64,000 nt of DNA, taken from NCBI RefSeq assembly GCF_020080835.1, contig NC_058166.1, positions 12,983,043-13,047,042 on the forward strand, in the 5' to 3' direction. Shown here in pieces: positions 33,976 to 46,299 of this stretch. A model generated the notes under the pieces. The model had not been told where the DNA came from. It saw only the letters and a program-made list of their open reading frames with translations, and searched no databases. The DNA is from Cotesia glomerata (lineage: Eukaryota; Arthropoda; Insecta; Hymenoptera; Braconidae). Every line of letters begins with the position of its first letter. Within the stretch, counting starts at the first letter, position 1. Position numbers and translations under genes: made by a program.

Positions 33976-36900
33976 CATTGATCCGTCGAAAAGTTTGTGC
34001 GCAATAATACTCGTACTCTCAAACATATTTTTCCCGGGACCGGATGCGAAACACATTTCACTCTTCCCGGGACAAGTGTACGAAGAGGAGCACTCATCAC
34101 CTGAAAACTCGCACTTGGGACCTCGGGTGTTGGGGGAAACATCTCCCAGGTTACTCGACGCAAAAGCTGCTACAAAGTCACCCTAAAATATATACACATA
34201 TTTTTTTAATACAATGCATTTAAATATCATGTCATTATTTTAGATTAGGCTGTTTGTAAAAGTACACCGTAAAGGTAAAAATAAGAGAATTTCATTCAGA
34301 ACAAATTTTGATGATGAAAAAAACTATTTGAATCATGAAAATGTTATCTTTAAAATTTCACTTTCGGTTTGAATTATTTAAATTTGATTCGTATGAAAAG
34401 CGAAAATTTTCAAGAAGAATTTTCTACTACAAATAACTTTGCTGTTTTCAAACAATAAGCGAAATATATTTATATCCTTGTTAATAATTCATTCTTCTTG
34501 TATAAAACTAAACAGAAAAATTTATTTAAGATTATACCGTTAAGTTAAAAATTTGCTGTTTAATAATAAATTATCAGATTTCTGAAACTTTCTGTATGGA
34601 AAAAAAGTTTTAAAAATTTTTCAAAATTTATTGAAGCTAATATTCATTTTCATTAAAAAAAGATTGCTTATTTTAGCTTTATGTGATTACACTTCCAAAA
34701 ACTATTAGTTAAAACAGAATTATAGAAATTATGTAACACATCTAATCTCTTCATAGAATTTCTTTATATCTTAAAATGTCTTCTTTACATCTTAAAAAAA
34801 AACCGTCTTAAAAAATCCCTCACCAATTGATTTCTCAGAAATAAAAGCTTTATATTTTGCTAAATTCATGAGTGTTCTTTATTTAAATCACAAAAATAAT
34901 GAATTTGAATTATTAAAGTAGTTGTCATGGTCCAATATTGTTAAAAAATTAGAGATTATACGCGCCGCAAAAGTATATGAGCTTGTAGCTAAGTAATCCA
35001 TAATTTTTACGCAAGACTATACCCGTGGAGACGTAACCCATATCTGAACAAAAACAGTTTCACTGTAAAAAAAAATCGCGCCGTCCACGTTCATAAGACT
35101 ATTAAGAAAAAAAAATTTGTTTTTTTCTTTACAAAAAGATATAAAATAAAAAAATTAAAAAATCCAAGTAACCGATATGATTGTTTATGATTTTCGGAAA
35201 TTAAAAAAAATTTTGTCGTAAATTTAAAAATTAAAAAAAAAAATTTGTAACGTATTTAGTGTGCGCGGTTGCAAAATATTTTACTTTTAATGAAATTCGT
35301 AAAATCTATTTACTAGGACTTTAAAAAAATTGAAATACACAATGACGCACACCAAGTACGTTCCAAAACTTTTTTTTTAATTTTTAAATTTACAACAAAT
35401 TTTTTTTAATTTCCGAAAATCATAAACAATCATATCGGTTACTTGGATTTTTTAATTTTTTTATTTTATATCTTTTTGTAAAGAAAAAAACAAATTTTTT
35501 TTTCTTAATAAGGTAAAAGACCCAATACCGGAACGAGACCCAATACCGGAACGATTTGACAATTATTATTTTATATTTTATCTCGTACTCAATCAAATTA
35601 AACAAACTTTTCTTTATTAGAAACCTCAATCTTTTTTTTACATAATAAAATATGAATGAAACTTTAAATTATATTGGAAATATTGAAAAAAAAATGTTAA
35701 TGATGTCAATAGTCTTAGATTTCTGACTTATCAAGGTCTCTTAATGGTTTTGCTAAGAAATCACTTGATGATCTTAAGCTCATAGAAACCTAACGGAAAT
35801 ACTTTTCACTAAAATTTTTTTTTTATGTATTAATACAAATACTAAGAATTCGATCCAATTAATTAATAATACAAAAAAAAAACCTATTGTTATTTAAAAT
35901 TTACTGTTCGTCTATTGGTACACCCGAAATGAGCTAATACCCAGTATCGGAACAGTCAGCCATATTGATATTATTTATTGACATTCACGATATACTGTGT
36001 TGATTGTTTACATCAAGCACAACAACAAAAGTTTTTGTGAAATAACATTTAATACAGAAAGTAATTTTATTATAAAAATTGCTTCAAATATTCGTAAATT
36101 TTAACTGAAGAACAAAAGCAAATTTCTGTTTTGAAATTTTCTTTTTTACATAAGTGTCGTCAAGTATAACCACGAATCGTTTATTTTTTTTTTTTTGATT
36201 TTTAGTAAAAATTTATTTGATTTTTTAATATTAAATAATTATTGTTAGTTTCACTATGCATACATGTCATTTGAATTCTGAATTAACTGCTTAATTTTTT
36301 ATAGGTAGTAGTAGGATGCCGAAAGTTAAGTCGAAGATAACATTTTATAAATTAGTTTTATAAATTCAGAAAAATTCACATAAAGTATTATGATTTGTTA
36401 ATTAATTATATAATTATTCAGCTTACGAAAAGCAGACTCTTTAGATTAAAAAAATTAGTTTTATTTATCGTTCCGGTATTGGGACTAGGCATTTAAGGTG
36501 TTCCGATACTGGGTCTTTTAGACTTTTTCAAAAATCATGTTTTTTTTAGTATTAAATTCGACAAAATTGATAAATTTAATTATTTTCGTATAACTACATA
36601 TTTATTCTATATGATTGGATGAATTATTCTTACTAATGAACCATTTGAATATTTTCTAAGTAATAAAAACCAGTCATGTACCCTTCGTCGTTCCGGTATT
36701 GGGTCTTTTACCTTAGTCTTATGAACGTGGACTTGGCGCGATTTTTTTACAGTGAAACTGTTTTTGTTCAGATTTTAGTATTTTTTTGTAATTATAATAA
36801 AAATTTACAATTGGTACCAACTTAAATCTCGCGTTGGCTGCATTTTTTATAGCAAACTATCCTCTTGAAGCTACAGTTTATGTAAAAATAATTCCAGTGC

Positions 36901-39900
36901 ACCCTGGCGGGTGTAGATGCAAGCTGTGAAATATCTTTTTTTTAACTGTAGTTTCCCATCTAATGAAGGATTACTATGAATTCTCGAATTATTTAGTCTG
37001 TGGCAGATCACTTTGCCCATCGAAAAAAAGTCAGGATCGAAAATTTGCGTTGCTATAGTTTGTGCTGATTAAATTTAGTAATTTCAAGTAGATTAATTGT
37101 TATAAGTGAATATAATTAATTAATAACAGTAAAATAAAGTATGAATTACTGTTATAATATACAATTTCGGAAAAAAAGTACCGTAGAATTGAATAAAATT
37201 TTGCAACCTCAAAATACCGTTCTGCTTACAGTAAACACAGTTGGTAGTCTGGCGCTCCGTTGACAACGGATTTGAACGGAACTTGGCGCCAGATTCTACC
37301 GAATCTGTGGATAATTGTTTCTGTTCAACTCCGTAGATATATACTTTTTCATAAATTGGTGAACTTTAATCCGTTATTTATAAATAATTAGACGGTCAAA
37401 AATTTTTTTTAAACTCACAACAAATACATTAAAAGACTATCAGTTTTTTAAAGTTCCTGACAGTTTTTTTTTTTTTTATAACTAAGAAACTGATACAGAA
37501 CTGCAGAGAACGTATGCAATCAATGTTAAATATCCAATTTTTAATTGAATTCATCTCGGGTGATAGGTGGTCAATCGGCTTCAAATTTTTAGAGTAATTG
37601 TGTCATCATGACCTTGATAAGTATACAAAAATTTAGAATTTTCTGACGGTATGTCTTAACCACGACAGTAACCTTAATAAATTATTTTGAATAAAATTTC
37701 TTTTTTATATTATTATTTCTAACTTTTTTATTATTATTATTTCGAGTAAAATATAGAATTTTTGTTTCTGAAAAATTTTAAATATAGAGAATTTTATATT
37801 TTAGTTCATTTTTTCCTAATGAGGGATTTTTTAAACAGGCTTTTTTTTACATAAAGATTTTAATCTAAGAATTTAGAAACCAAAAGAAGAAATTTTTGAA
37901 GCAAAATAATCAGTTTTCTTCATAATAATTTTCTTGCTTCAAGATAAATTTTCCTCGATCACATTAGTTCTTCTATCAAAATATCAATCTATAATAATTT
38001 TTTAAATTAATTTTGAATTCTCACAATTATCATTATTTCTGCATTGTAATAAATGCACTTCTTTAAATTAAAAAAAAAAAATTATTCATTGAAATTAAGA
38101 ATAAATTATCATCAACAAAATTGATTAATTTTGTTAAAAATTGCTTTCTTTGAATAAAATGATTCAACTAGAGCTTTTGTAACAAAATATCTCAGTACAG
38201 GTACATGTTTTTAATTTATTAAAATCTTGATTATTAATTACTTGAAAATTAAGAAAAAATATTTGTAATATATAATTTAAAAACCAGATAGTACCTTCCC
38301 AATAGGAGCATCTTTGTTTATATATTTCTCAAACAATACAGCAGCATAGCCGACATTATCACTTGAAACAAGTCGATTAGTGTTATTCATACTAGTAGGA
38401 TGGACTGCAAACCAATTGATAACACCCATAGGATGACCGTCAGCTGCAATAAATTGCAATTGGGTCATGCTTTTATCGACATCGTAATTGTATCTGAATA
38501 AAAGAAAATAATTAGATGAATAGAAAAACAAAGTAATTAGATTTACCCGTATTTGTTATTTTTTTTTTTTTAGTTGCAAATAGTTTGTGTAATTGTCTAA
38601 TCGATAAGATTAATTAATTTACTTGTCTCGCTCGAACTGGGGGTTGTTCAAATATGCCATTGGGCTGCGGTTTATATTTGCGTCTAATACTTCACCATGA
38701 CCGACAAATAACTTTCCTGGTACTACGGAATCGTGAGCTCGTACAATACTCTGAAAATAAATATCAGTTAATTATTGTTATTCTCATTAATTAAAAAAAT
38801 TCAAAATAATCAATAAAAATTGAAAAAAAAAAAAGAGTATATTTTATAATTATTAAAAAATTTTATTCCTGCAACTCAATATTAAAAATCCACAGATTCG
38901 GTAGAATCTGGCGCCAAGTTCCGTTCATCAAATCTGCTGTAAACGGAGCGCCAGACTCCCGACTATGTTTACTGTAAGCAGAACGGTATTTTGAGGTTGC
39001 AAAATTTTATTTAATTCTACGGTACTTTTTTTTCCTAAATTGTATATTATAACAGTAATTCATACTTTATTTGACTGTTATTAATTAGTTATATTCACTT
39101 ACAACAATTAATCTACTTGAAATTACTAAATTTAATCAGCACAAACTATAGCAACGCAAAAATTTCGATCCTGACTTTTTTTCAATGGGCAAAGTGATCT
39201 GCCACAGACTAAATAATTCGAGAATTCATGGTAATCCTTCATTAGATGGGAAACTACAGTTAAAAAAGATATTTCACAGCTTGCATCTACACCCGCCAGG
39301 GTGCGCTAGAATTATTTTTACATAAACTGTAGTTTCAAGGGGATAGTTTGCTATAAAAAATGCTGCCAACGCGAGATTTAAGTTGGTACCAATTGTAAAT
39401 TTTTATTATAATTACAAAAAATACTAAAATCCGAACAAAAACAGTTTCACTGTAAAAAATCGCGCCAAGTCCACGTTCAAAAGACTATTAAGAAAAAAAA
39501 TTTGTTTTTTTCTTTACAAAAATATATATAAAATAAAAATAAAAAATCCAAGTAACCGATATGATTGTTTATGATTTTCGGAAATTAAAAAAAATTGTGT
39601 TATAAATTTAAAAATTAAGAAAAAAATTTTGGAACGTACTTGGTGTGCGTCATTGTGTATTTAAATTTTTTTAAAGTCCTAGTAAATAGATTTTACGAAT
39701 TTCATTAAAAGTAAAATATTTTGCAACCGCGCACACTAAATACGTTCCAAAATTTTTTTTCTTAATTTTTAAATTTATAACACAATTTTTTTTAATTTCC
39801 GAAAATCATAAACAATCATATCGGTTACTTGGATTTTTTTATTTTTTTATTTTATATATTTTTGTAAAGAAAAAAACAAATTTTTTTTCTTAATAGTCTT

Positions 39901-42900
39901 TTGAACGTGGACTTGGCGCGATTTTTTACAGTGAAACTGTTTTTGTTCGGTTTTTTGATCATAAATTATTAATTCAAAATTTAATATTGTTTTTGAATAA
40001 AATTTTTAGCTTAATTATTTTTAAATTGAAATTTACTGTAAAGCAGTTATAGAAAACAAAAATAATTTTTTTTAATTTTCTAAAGTTAATCTTTAAATTA
40101 GACTTTCACAAGTGTAATAAAACATGCAATTAAAAAAAATTTTTTTTTTTTTCTAATTATGCTTAGTAAATTTTAATCTAAAAATAAGTATTTTTATGAA
40201 AACTACTTATTACTTAAAAAAAAAAAATATTTATAAACAATACTCAATTCTCAAATAATAATTTTGATTTAATGGAGTAACAAGTAGTTTGCATAAGAGT
40301 CATTATTTTAGATTAAAATTCACAATAGTGTCGATAAATAAAAAACAATAATTTTGAAAAGTTAATCTTTAAATAATGAAAATTTCACAAGTATAATGAG
40401 ATTCGTAATTAGATAAAACTATTCAAAAGAATTTTACCACAAAAATTCCATTGACTAGAGCATTAAAGCTTTGCTTGATAAATCCAAATGTCGTGAGATC
40501 AAAGAGCATGTACAAGTTGTATCCGCCCGGACTTGAATGAGTGTGTGTTGCGCTTATCATCACGTTCTTTTCAGAATACAAATCGCCGTACTTTTCTTGC
40601 AGTTTACGGATTACCTGGAAAAGTATAAAACATGATTAGAATATAAAAAATTCAATATTTATTTAAAATATCAGTTTTATTGAAGTGTTCAATTTTAAAA
40701 AAAGTTTAGAAAATCCAAAAGTGTACGACTCATAATGCTCAGTTAAATATGAAATAATAATATAAAAAATGTGAAAAAAAAAATATAAAACAGCTACACT
40801 GATAGAAGGATTTATTTGTATTAAAAAATATTTGTTAATAGTTAACAAATCATTTATTAGAAACAACTTTTTAGTATTAAACAAATATTTCTTAGTATTT
40901 AAAATGATTTGTTTGTATTTAATAAATCTGATATTCATTTGTTAAATATTAATAAATCTTTTTAAATACTAAGAAATATTTGTTAAGGACTAAAAAGTTG
41001 TCTCTAATAAATGATTTGTTAAATATTAACAAATATTTTTAACTATAAACAAATCCTTCTATCAGTGTATTATAAGCTATTGTGCAGGTACATCTAGTAA
41101 GATAAATTTACATAAAATATATAAAGTCTTTTGAATTGTTTATTTTATCAATTGCATTTAAACGACACTAAGTTACATAGCCATTCGCGATAGGGAACCT
41201 ACAATTCTTTCAAAGAATTAAAAAAAAAAGTTTAACTCAATTAATGGATCTTTTCGCAAGTGACAGTGTTTCATACTTGACAGACGGGGAAATTTTTTAA
41301 ACTATTTAGACGTTTTTTTCCGTTTTTATTACACTAAATCAATTTTCTAAAAGTACGGAATTAATCTCCATTAAATTATCTTCACAGTAGTATGCAAAAT
41401 ATTTGTATTCTATTAACTAACAAGAGTATAATGGTAAATAGCAGAAAAAATAGTTGCCGAAATGAGGCAAAAAAAATTCTTCGATCGTAAAGCACTCTCT
41501 TATGCTTCGCATCATAACTCGTGCAATTAAAAGAATTAACTCACTAAACTAAAACGAAATATTTATTTCGTTGAATGAAGTATATTTATCTAGCAGTTAA
41601 CTGGCAGTGTAATTTTTTATTGATGCATAAATTTAATTGTTGTATGTAGTAACAAAAAACATTTAACAAATGCATGACTGCAGTTGCATTGAAATACATG
41701 TTGGGTACATCAGTATTTACATTGAAAATTTCTATTGAAACTAGACAATGGACTAGACATTTTTTGCAAATTATAGTTCCTTTTAGGTAGATTTCGTAGA
41801 AATCTATCTATTGCATTGGTCCTTGTGTCGCAATTCACATGGAATTTTGTCATTTTATCTCTTAAGTAGTCGAGTAAAGCTCAAAATTAGCATTGGTTCA
41901 AAAGTTTATATATTTATGTATAGAACGCGGCTTGTGTACACGATAGCGTCTACAATTATCAACGGATTTAGATGAAACTCGGTACACATATTCTTTGGGT
42001 AATGACCTTGAACGAGTTCGAAGATGAGCAAAATCGATCAATTAGTTTAGAAATGGCGGCCATTTAAAATTTTCAAAATAGTGAAAATCACGTTTTTGGT
42101 CACTTCATTGATGTACAACTTTTGATTGAACAGAGATAGCTAATTTTTGAAAAATTCATGAGATAGCTCATAAAATTACCTTTAATTTGACGTATATGAC
42201 ATTGACATTTTGACCATTTTTAGTTATTTTATCAAAGTTAAGAGTGCAACTGAACCATTTTCAGGCAATGTGTAGTACAACCGACTTATGAATGTTATTC
42301 TATCGAGAATTCTTAACAGAACCTAACGAAATTTAGTATATAGATTCCTTGGACAATTAGCTTGCATGAGCCTTAAAATGAGCGAGATTCGTCAATAAGT
42401 TTAGAAATGGTAGCTCCTTAAAATTATCAAAATAGTAAAAATCATGTTTTCGGTGACTTCATTGATGTATGAAAAGAGATTGCTAATTTTTGATAAATTC
42501 ATGTGAAAGCTCATGAAATCGCCTTCAATTTGACATTTAGAACATTGACATTTTGACCATTTTTAGTTATTTTTTCAAATTTAAGAGTGCAATTGAACCA
42601 TTTTTAGGCAATGTGTAGTACAACCGACTTATATACGTCATTCTATCAAGAATTTCATTCAGTAAAAACTACTTTCCATTTCGGGTGTGGCCGAATGGCG
42701 TTTTTTTTAAATGCATTGTTGTTATTTTTACAGAACTTTTCATCTCAACTTTTACGCATCGAACAATATGCATTCGAATTCATTTTTATCCACACTTATT
42801 GTTCGATTTGAAAACACGAAAAAATACATTTTTCTATTCATTAGTTTTTACAGTTTCAAGGATTTGGATTTTGATATCCGCTATGCAGAAGGTTTCAACG

Positions 42901-45894
42901 AATAGATAAAATGAATGACGTTTAATAGAGCGACACATGGTATTGAGCTTTTTAAGGAAAAGTTACTTTGATGTAGTGAAAAATTTCGCATACAAGATAT
43001 AGGATATGAGCGCTTTACAAAAAGACTTTACTATAAAAATAAAATAGTCACTAACCCAACGTTATTAAAACGTGACTCTTTGATCCGGAAGAATATATAC
43101 GACACAATAAACTTTTAAATATTTTTTTTTCATTCAGAGTTTTCCTTCTAAGGGTTTGAACTTTTGCAAATTAATTTTTGAAATTATTATCATCTAAATA
43201 ATTATAAAAAGGAAACACAGTATGCAAATTATTGTTTTAAAATTGATTAATTTTTTTAAGCTGAGTAAACCTGAAATCCCGACTTGATGATAAAGATATC
43301 ATTTTAAACATAAATTTACACTTACTACAAATGATGTAAGTAATTTTAGAATCAATTTTTATTTTTTTAAAATCGATATATTGAAGTTGTCTTTACACTT
43401 ATATAATAATGTTTTAATTGTTAAATTGATACACGGAAAGAAGAAAAAGGGAAAAATTACATTATGTAATGCAACGTAGCGCTTTATAAAAAAAAATTAC
43501 ACTGGAAAAATTACAATTTCAGATTGTTATTTTCACAGATTTCGTAGACATTACATTGTAAAATGTAAATATGACATTTAAAGCTGTGAAAATTAATATT
43601 CAAAGTTTAATAAATTTTAAAAATGTTATTTTTAATCGAAACTTCTCTAGTCTTTTTAATTTGAAGCGTCACTTACTACTATTTATGATGTAATTTAATG
43701 TAATGTAATGTAATTAATTTATAATGTAATTTTTTTTTCTTTTTTGCGTGTGATTTAATTTTTTAGAGTATTGACATTTTTACTAAAAAAAATAAAAAAG
43801 TTTGGAAAATCCAAAAGTGCACGCCTCATAACGCTCATTCATTTTTTAAGAAAAAATAAATTGTGTAACTGATAAAAAAAAAGAAAATTATAATTAAGTA
43901 ATTTCTTACAGAGTATTTTTTTTTTTTAAATATCAGCGCCCTTTTTTCTTGTTATATGCGCACGCAGTCTAAAAAAATCTAGCTTTATCAAGTGGCGCCA
44001 TAGTTTTCACGTGACAAATAAGAAAAATTCGTTTGTCTTTGTACGGTTATACCGTAATAAATTTTAATAAAATTTCAATTTAAAAAAAAAATACGTAAAC
44101 TAGGCTACTGATACGAAATACGGACCCAGTTCATCGCATTCGTAAACTAATAAAAAAGGTCCGGTCTTGAAAAATCAATTTGTTCGGGAGTAATCATTGG
44201 TACATCCAAAATGGGGTGACATCCGGACGTCCACGTAAAATTTTTTTCAAAACGTTTTTTTCTTTCAAAATAGCTACATGAAATGATTTTAGAAAGTAAA
44301 ATATGGTTTAATTTAAGTGTTTTCTCCGTGTACATCTACTTATATTATTGTATAAGTGTAATATGGTTGTGATAGAGACATTTAAAGATCACAAAATTGC
44401 TTGACCTTGACGAGTCGAGTATAAAGCACAACCTCACGCGCTTCGCGCTATGAGGCGTGCAATTTATTTTTCTAGTATACAGGTCTATACAGATGCAAAA
44501 CTCTTCTACAATTACTTACATATGTATTAACATCGTTTGTAGTAAGAGTTTATATAATATCTCTACTATCAAGTCGAGTTTCAAGTTCAGGCTATAAATT
44601 CAAACTTTTAATGTTAATTTTCAGAGCTTTCAATGTACTATTTACATTTTACAATGTAATTCTTATAAAATCTGTAATAATTACAATCTGTCATTTTTCC
44701 AGTTTTTTATATGAAGCGCCACGTTACAATATATAATGTAATTTTTCCATTTTTCTATTTTCCATGTAGCGCCTAAAAATAAAAAATTCCAACGTTTCGT
44801 CACATTAAGAATCGTATTTGAATTTTTTTTTAACAATAGTATATTTTTTTTCTTCAAATTTCTCAAAAATCGGATAATTGAAAAATATCAGATTTTTATT
44901 GACAAAAAAATTTTTTTTTTGAATCGATCAAAAAAATTATTATATTTAAAAATGTGTGTAATAGTTATTACGTATGAAATACGGAGAACAATGCTAGGAA
45001 TAGCTAGATTTTTGTAGACACATTTTATCAATAGTTTCAGTCACAAAAAAATTTTGGCTAACTTTAAACCTTTTAAAAATAATTAAAAAATTTATGTAAA
45101 AAAATTTTCAATAATACTATCATAAATTCACTGTGAATTAAAATAATTAAAAAAAAAAAAAAAGTTTGAAAATTTTACGCAATTGAAATGGACAAAGGTT
45201 AAAAAAGTTCCCCAAGGTCGATCAAAAATATTCATAATAGAAATATTATTTAAATTTACTCTCTATAAATTTTTTGCTGAGCTGAGGTTAAAAAAGTGAT
45301 TACTTTGCATGAATGGCAGGAACAATTTAAAGTGAGTGCAAGGCTGACGGCTTTTCGACAGTAATTCGCATCCTACACTTTCGTTATCGAAGCGTGTAAT
45401 ATTAAAATATCATAAAAATAAAATAAAAACTAGCGCAACCTACGCCAAAAAAAAAAAATAACTACCATTTAAAATAATCAAGTGCATTTTTCCCCTTTTA
45501 AATAAAAAATAAAATTACCATAGCGCGGACGTCATGTCCAATCATTGCACTCTCAACACTGACAAAAACAAATCTTTCTTCGCTATCGTCAATAATATAA
45601 CTGCGAGCAAAAGTCCGAAGATGAAGTCCTGCTCCTTTTTGATCAATTTTTGCGTACCCCATCTAAAAAAATTAATCGTTTTATTAAATAAATAAATAAT
45701 TGAATGTAAAAAAAAAATTACTAATTTTAATTAAATAAATTAATAATTACAAAAACAATTTCCGCTATCGGACCAGTTGTATCAGCGATTCCAGTTCCAA
45801 TGTTATAAGCCATTTGTACAGTCGGAAGTTCTACAATGATCAAAATTAAGAGAGTGAGAAGGGCTCTGGGCCCCGTTGACAATCGTAAATCCAT
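33976..45894 (-). CDS. CDase: Neutral ceramidase, N-terminal half (six exons)
   Basis: Neutral ceramidase hydrolyses ceramide to sphingosine and fatty acid in the secretory pathway or outside the cell. Exons on the minus strand: 45894-45751, 45662-45519, 40614-40438, 38750-38623, 38493-38295, 34182-33976. All have GT-AG introns and join in frame into 333 residues; only the exon 4/5 junction splits a codon. Residues 1-25 form a signal peptide. Then come GIADTTGPIAEIVFMGYA, ATHTHSSPGG (119-123 THTHS), NWFAVHPTSM with His 229, and NLGDVSPN with Ser 280. In the family, these His residues bind zinc and the DVSP serine is the nucleophile. The other zinc ligands (Glu, Tyr) lie in the C-terminal half, about 370 residues that I cannot find in the window; exon 6 ends in an intact GTAAGT donor. 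So the gene either continues beyond the window with the cuticle genes inside a long intron, or has lost its 3' half. Introns hold several transposons. Confidence 0.9.
35043..37312 (+). mobile_element. Composite CGCGCCAAGT repeat, copy 1 (interrupted)
   Basis: Runs from TCTGAACAAAAACAGTTTCA to CTACCGAATCTGTGGAT. The first half is a foldback of about 530 bp with TCGCGCC...CACGTTC arms; the second half is a unique unit of about 535 bp ending in a hairpin (CAGATTC TACC GAATCTG). Without the nested 1203-bp MITE and its extra TA it measures 1065 bp, as in the copies at 38888 (1063) and 54524 (1049). It sits inside the AGGTAGTTG element. No ORF. Confidence 0.8.
35511..36713. mobile_element. TA-flanked element with AGGTAAAAGACCC ends, nested
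   Basis: Starts AGGTAAAAGACCCAATACCG and ends with its inverse, flanked by TA (35509-35510, 36714-36715). The empty site CTTAATAGTCTT is present at 39890 and 54975, proving the exact insertion and a TA duplication. Internal copies of CCCAATACCGGAAC and GGTGTTCCGATACTGGGTC recur near the ends. No transposase. Confidence 0.88.
38888..39950 (-). mobile_element. Composite CGCGCCAAGT repeat, copy 2, in ceramidase intron 3
   Basis: Same element as 35043-37312 and 54524-55572 but inverted: it starts ATCCACAGATTCGGTAGAAT and ends CTGTTTTTGTTCGG. It contains the uninterrupted target of the 35511 MITE. Together with copy 1 it brackets ceramidase exons 4 and 5 as a large inverted repeat. Confidence 0.82.
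40690..41525. mobile_element. Element with GCACGCCTCATA ends, copy 2, in ceramidase intron 2
   Basis: The left end has AAAATCCAAAAGTGTACGAC then TCATAATGCTCA, and the right end CTTCGCATCATAACTCGTGC, degraded relatives of the ends at 1306 and 43820. A TA-flanked MITE (40797-41067) is nested inside. Boundaries approximate. Confidence 0.5.
40797..41067. mobile_element. TA-flanked foldback MITE (CACTGATAGAAGG ends)
   Basis: Begins CACTGATAGAAGGATTTATT and ends with its inverse CCTTCTATCAGTG, flanked by TA on both sides (40795-40796, 41068-41069). The two halves are inverse copies built from AACAAATATTT and AATGATTTGTT. Non-coding; the minus-strand ORF across it is incidental. Confidence 0.8.
41785..42700. 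repeat. Repeat family R, copy 2, with internal duplication
   Basis: Starts AGGTAGATTTCGTAGAAATC and ends TTTCGGGTGTGGCCGAATGG. It carries the uninterrupted target of the MITE at 26815. The stretch at about 41990-42290 is repeated at about 42330-42640: both contain TAGTTTAGAAATGG-like sequence, GACATTGACATTTTGACCAT and GGCAATGTGTAGTACAACCG. The small plus-strand ORFs here are repeat artefacts. Confidence 0.7.
43432..44766. mobile_element. Foldback element with AAAATTACATTAT arms around copy 3 of the GCACGCC element
   Basis: Left end CACGGAAAGAAGAAAAAGGG after TA (43430-43431), continuing with AAAAATTACATTATGTAATG and GTAGCGC. The inverse of this arm ends at 44766 before TA, matching over about 180 bases (ATTACATTGTAAAATGTAAAT in both). 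A third, diverged arm lies at about 43660-43750, so two foldbacks may overlap. The element in the middle is 43785-44465. Confidence 0.6.
43785..44465. mobile_element. Element with GCACGCCTCATA ends, copy 3
   Basis: TTTGGAAAATCCAAAAGTGC then ACGCCTCATAACGCTCA at the left; GCGCTTCGCGCTATGAGGCG then TGCAATT at the right. Best preserved of three copies. The ORF at 44147-44335 has no recognisable family signature. Confidence 0.6.
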
Positions 45895-45951
45895 TCAATC
45901 ACCACTCTTGGCTGAAATTAGATCCAATAATTAGAATATTATCAATTGATA

Positions 45952-46101
45952 CACCAAAAAAAAATTGACTTTAATCAAGAAGAAAAATTTTTGAATCAAG
46001 TAAAATTTACTTGAATTTCTTAGTTCAAGAATTTTTCTACTCAAATCAAGAAGATGTTCTTTAAAATTATTTACTTGATTCAAGTTCATTTTTTTTCTGT
46101 G
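45952..46101. mobile_element. CACxxAAAA-type foldback just upstream of ceramidase
   Basis: TA then CACCAAAAAAAAATTGAC at the left, TCATTTTTTTTCTGTG at the right, with AATCAAGAAGAAAAATTTTT motifs inverted between halves. It lies only 58 bases upstream of the ceramidase start codon, so it may border or overlap the promoter. Confidence 0.5.
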
Positions 46102-46299
46102 TTTCAATAAAATTTTTATTATGATAGGGATAATTCGATAGATACACGCACAGTAAAAAATTTTTTTAACCTGATGTATCGATGTAAAAATTTTGCTGTG
46201 AGAATTACACCAAATATCGTGTTAAATTTGAGCAATATCAATTGAAAACTTTTATACTGTCAAACATGTAAATGTATAATTTGTAGTAACTTTGCCTTA

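Larger units (their letters stand above)
34916..37674. mobile_element. AGGTAGTTG element, copy 1, in ceramidase intron 5
   Basis: Ends are AAGTAGTTGTCATGG (34916) and CCACGACAGTAACCT (to 37674), flanked by TA at 34914-34915 and 37675-37676. It is homologous, in opposite orientation, to 48817-49785. When the insertion 35043-37312 is removed, 489 bp remain, matching the other copy once its own insertions are subtracted. Confidence 0.75.

Noticed and set aside
33962..34186. 74-codon plus-strand ORF
   Set aside because: It is antisense to ceramidase exon 6, whose minus-strand frame is full of family motifs and has exact splice sites.
42611..42909. Three overlapping plus-strand ORFs
   Set aside because: They lie over the end of repeat R and AT-rich DNA, with three frames open at once.
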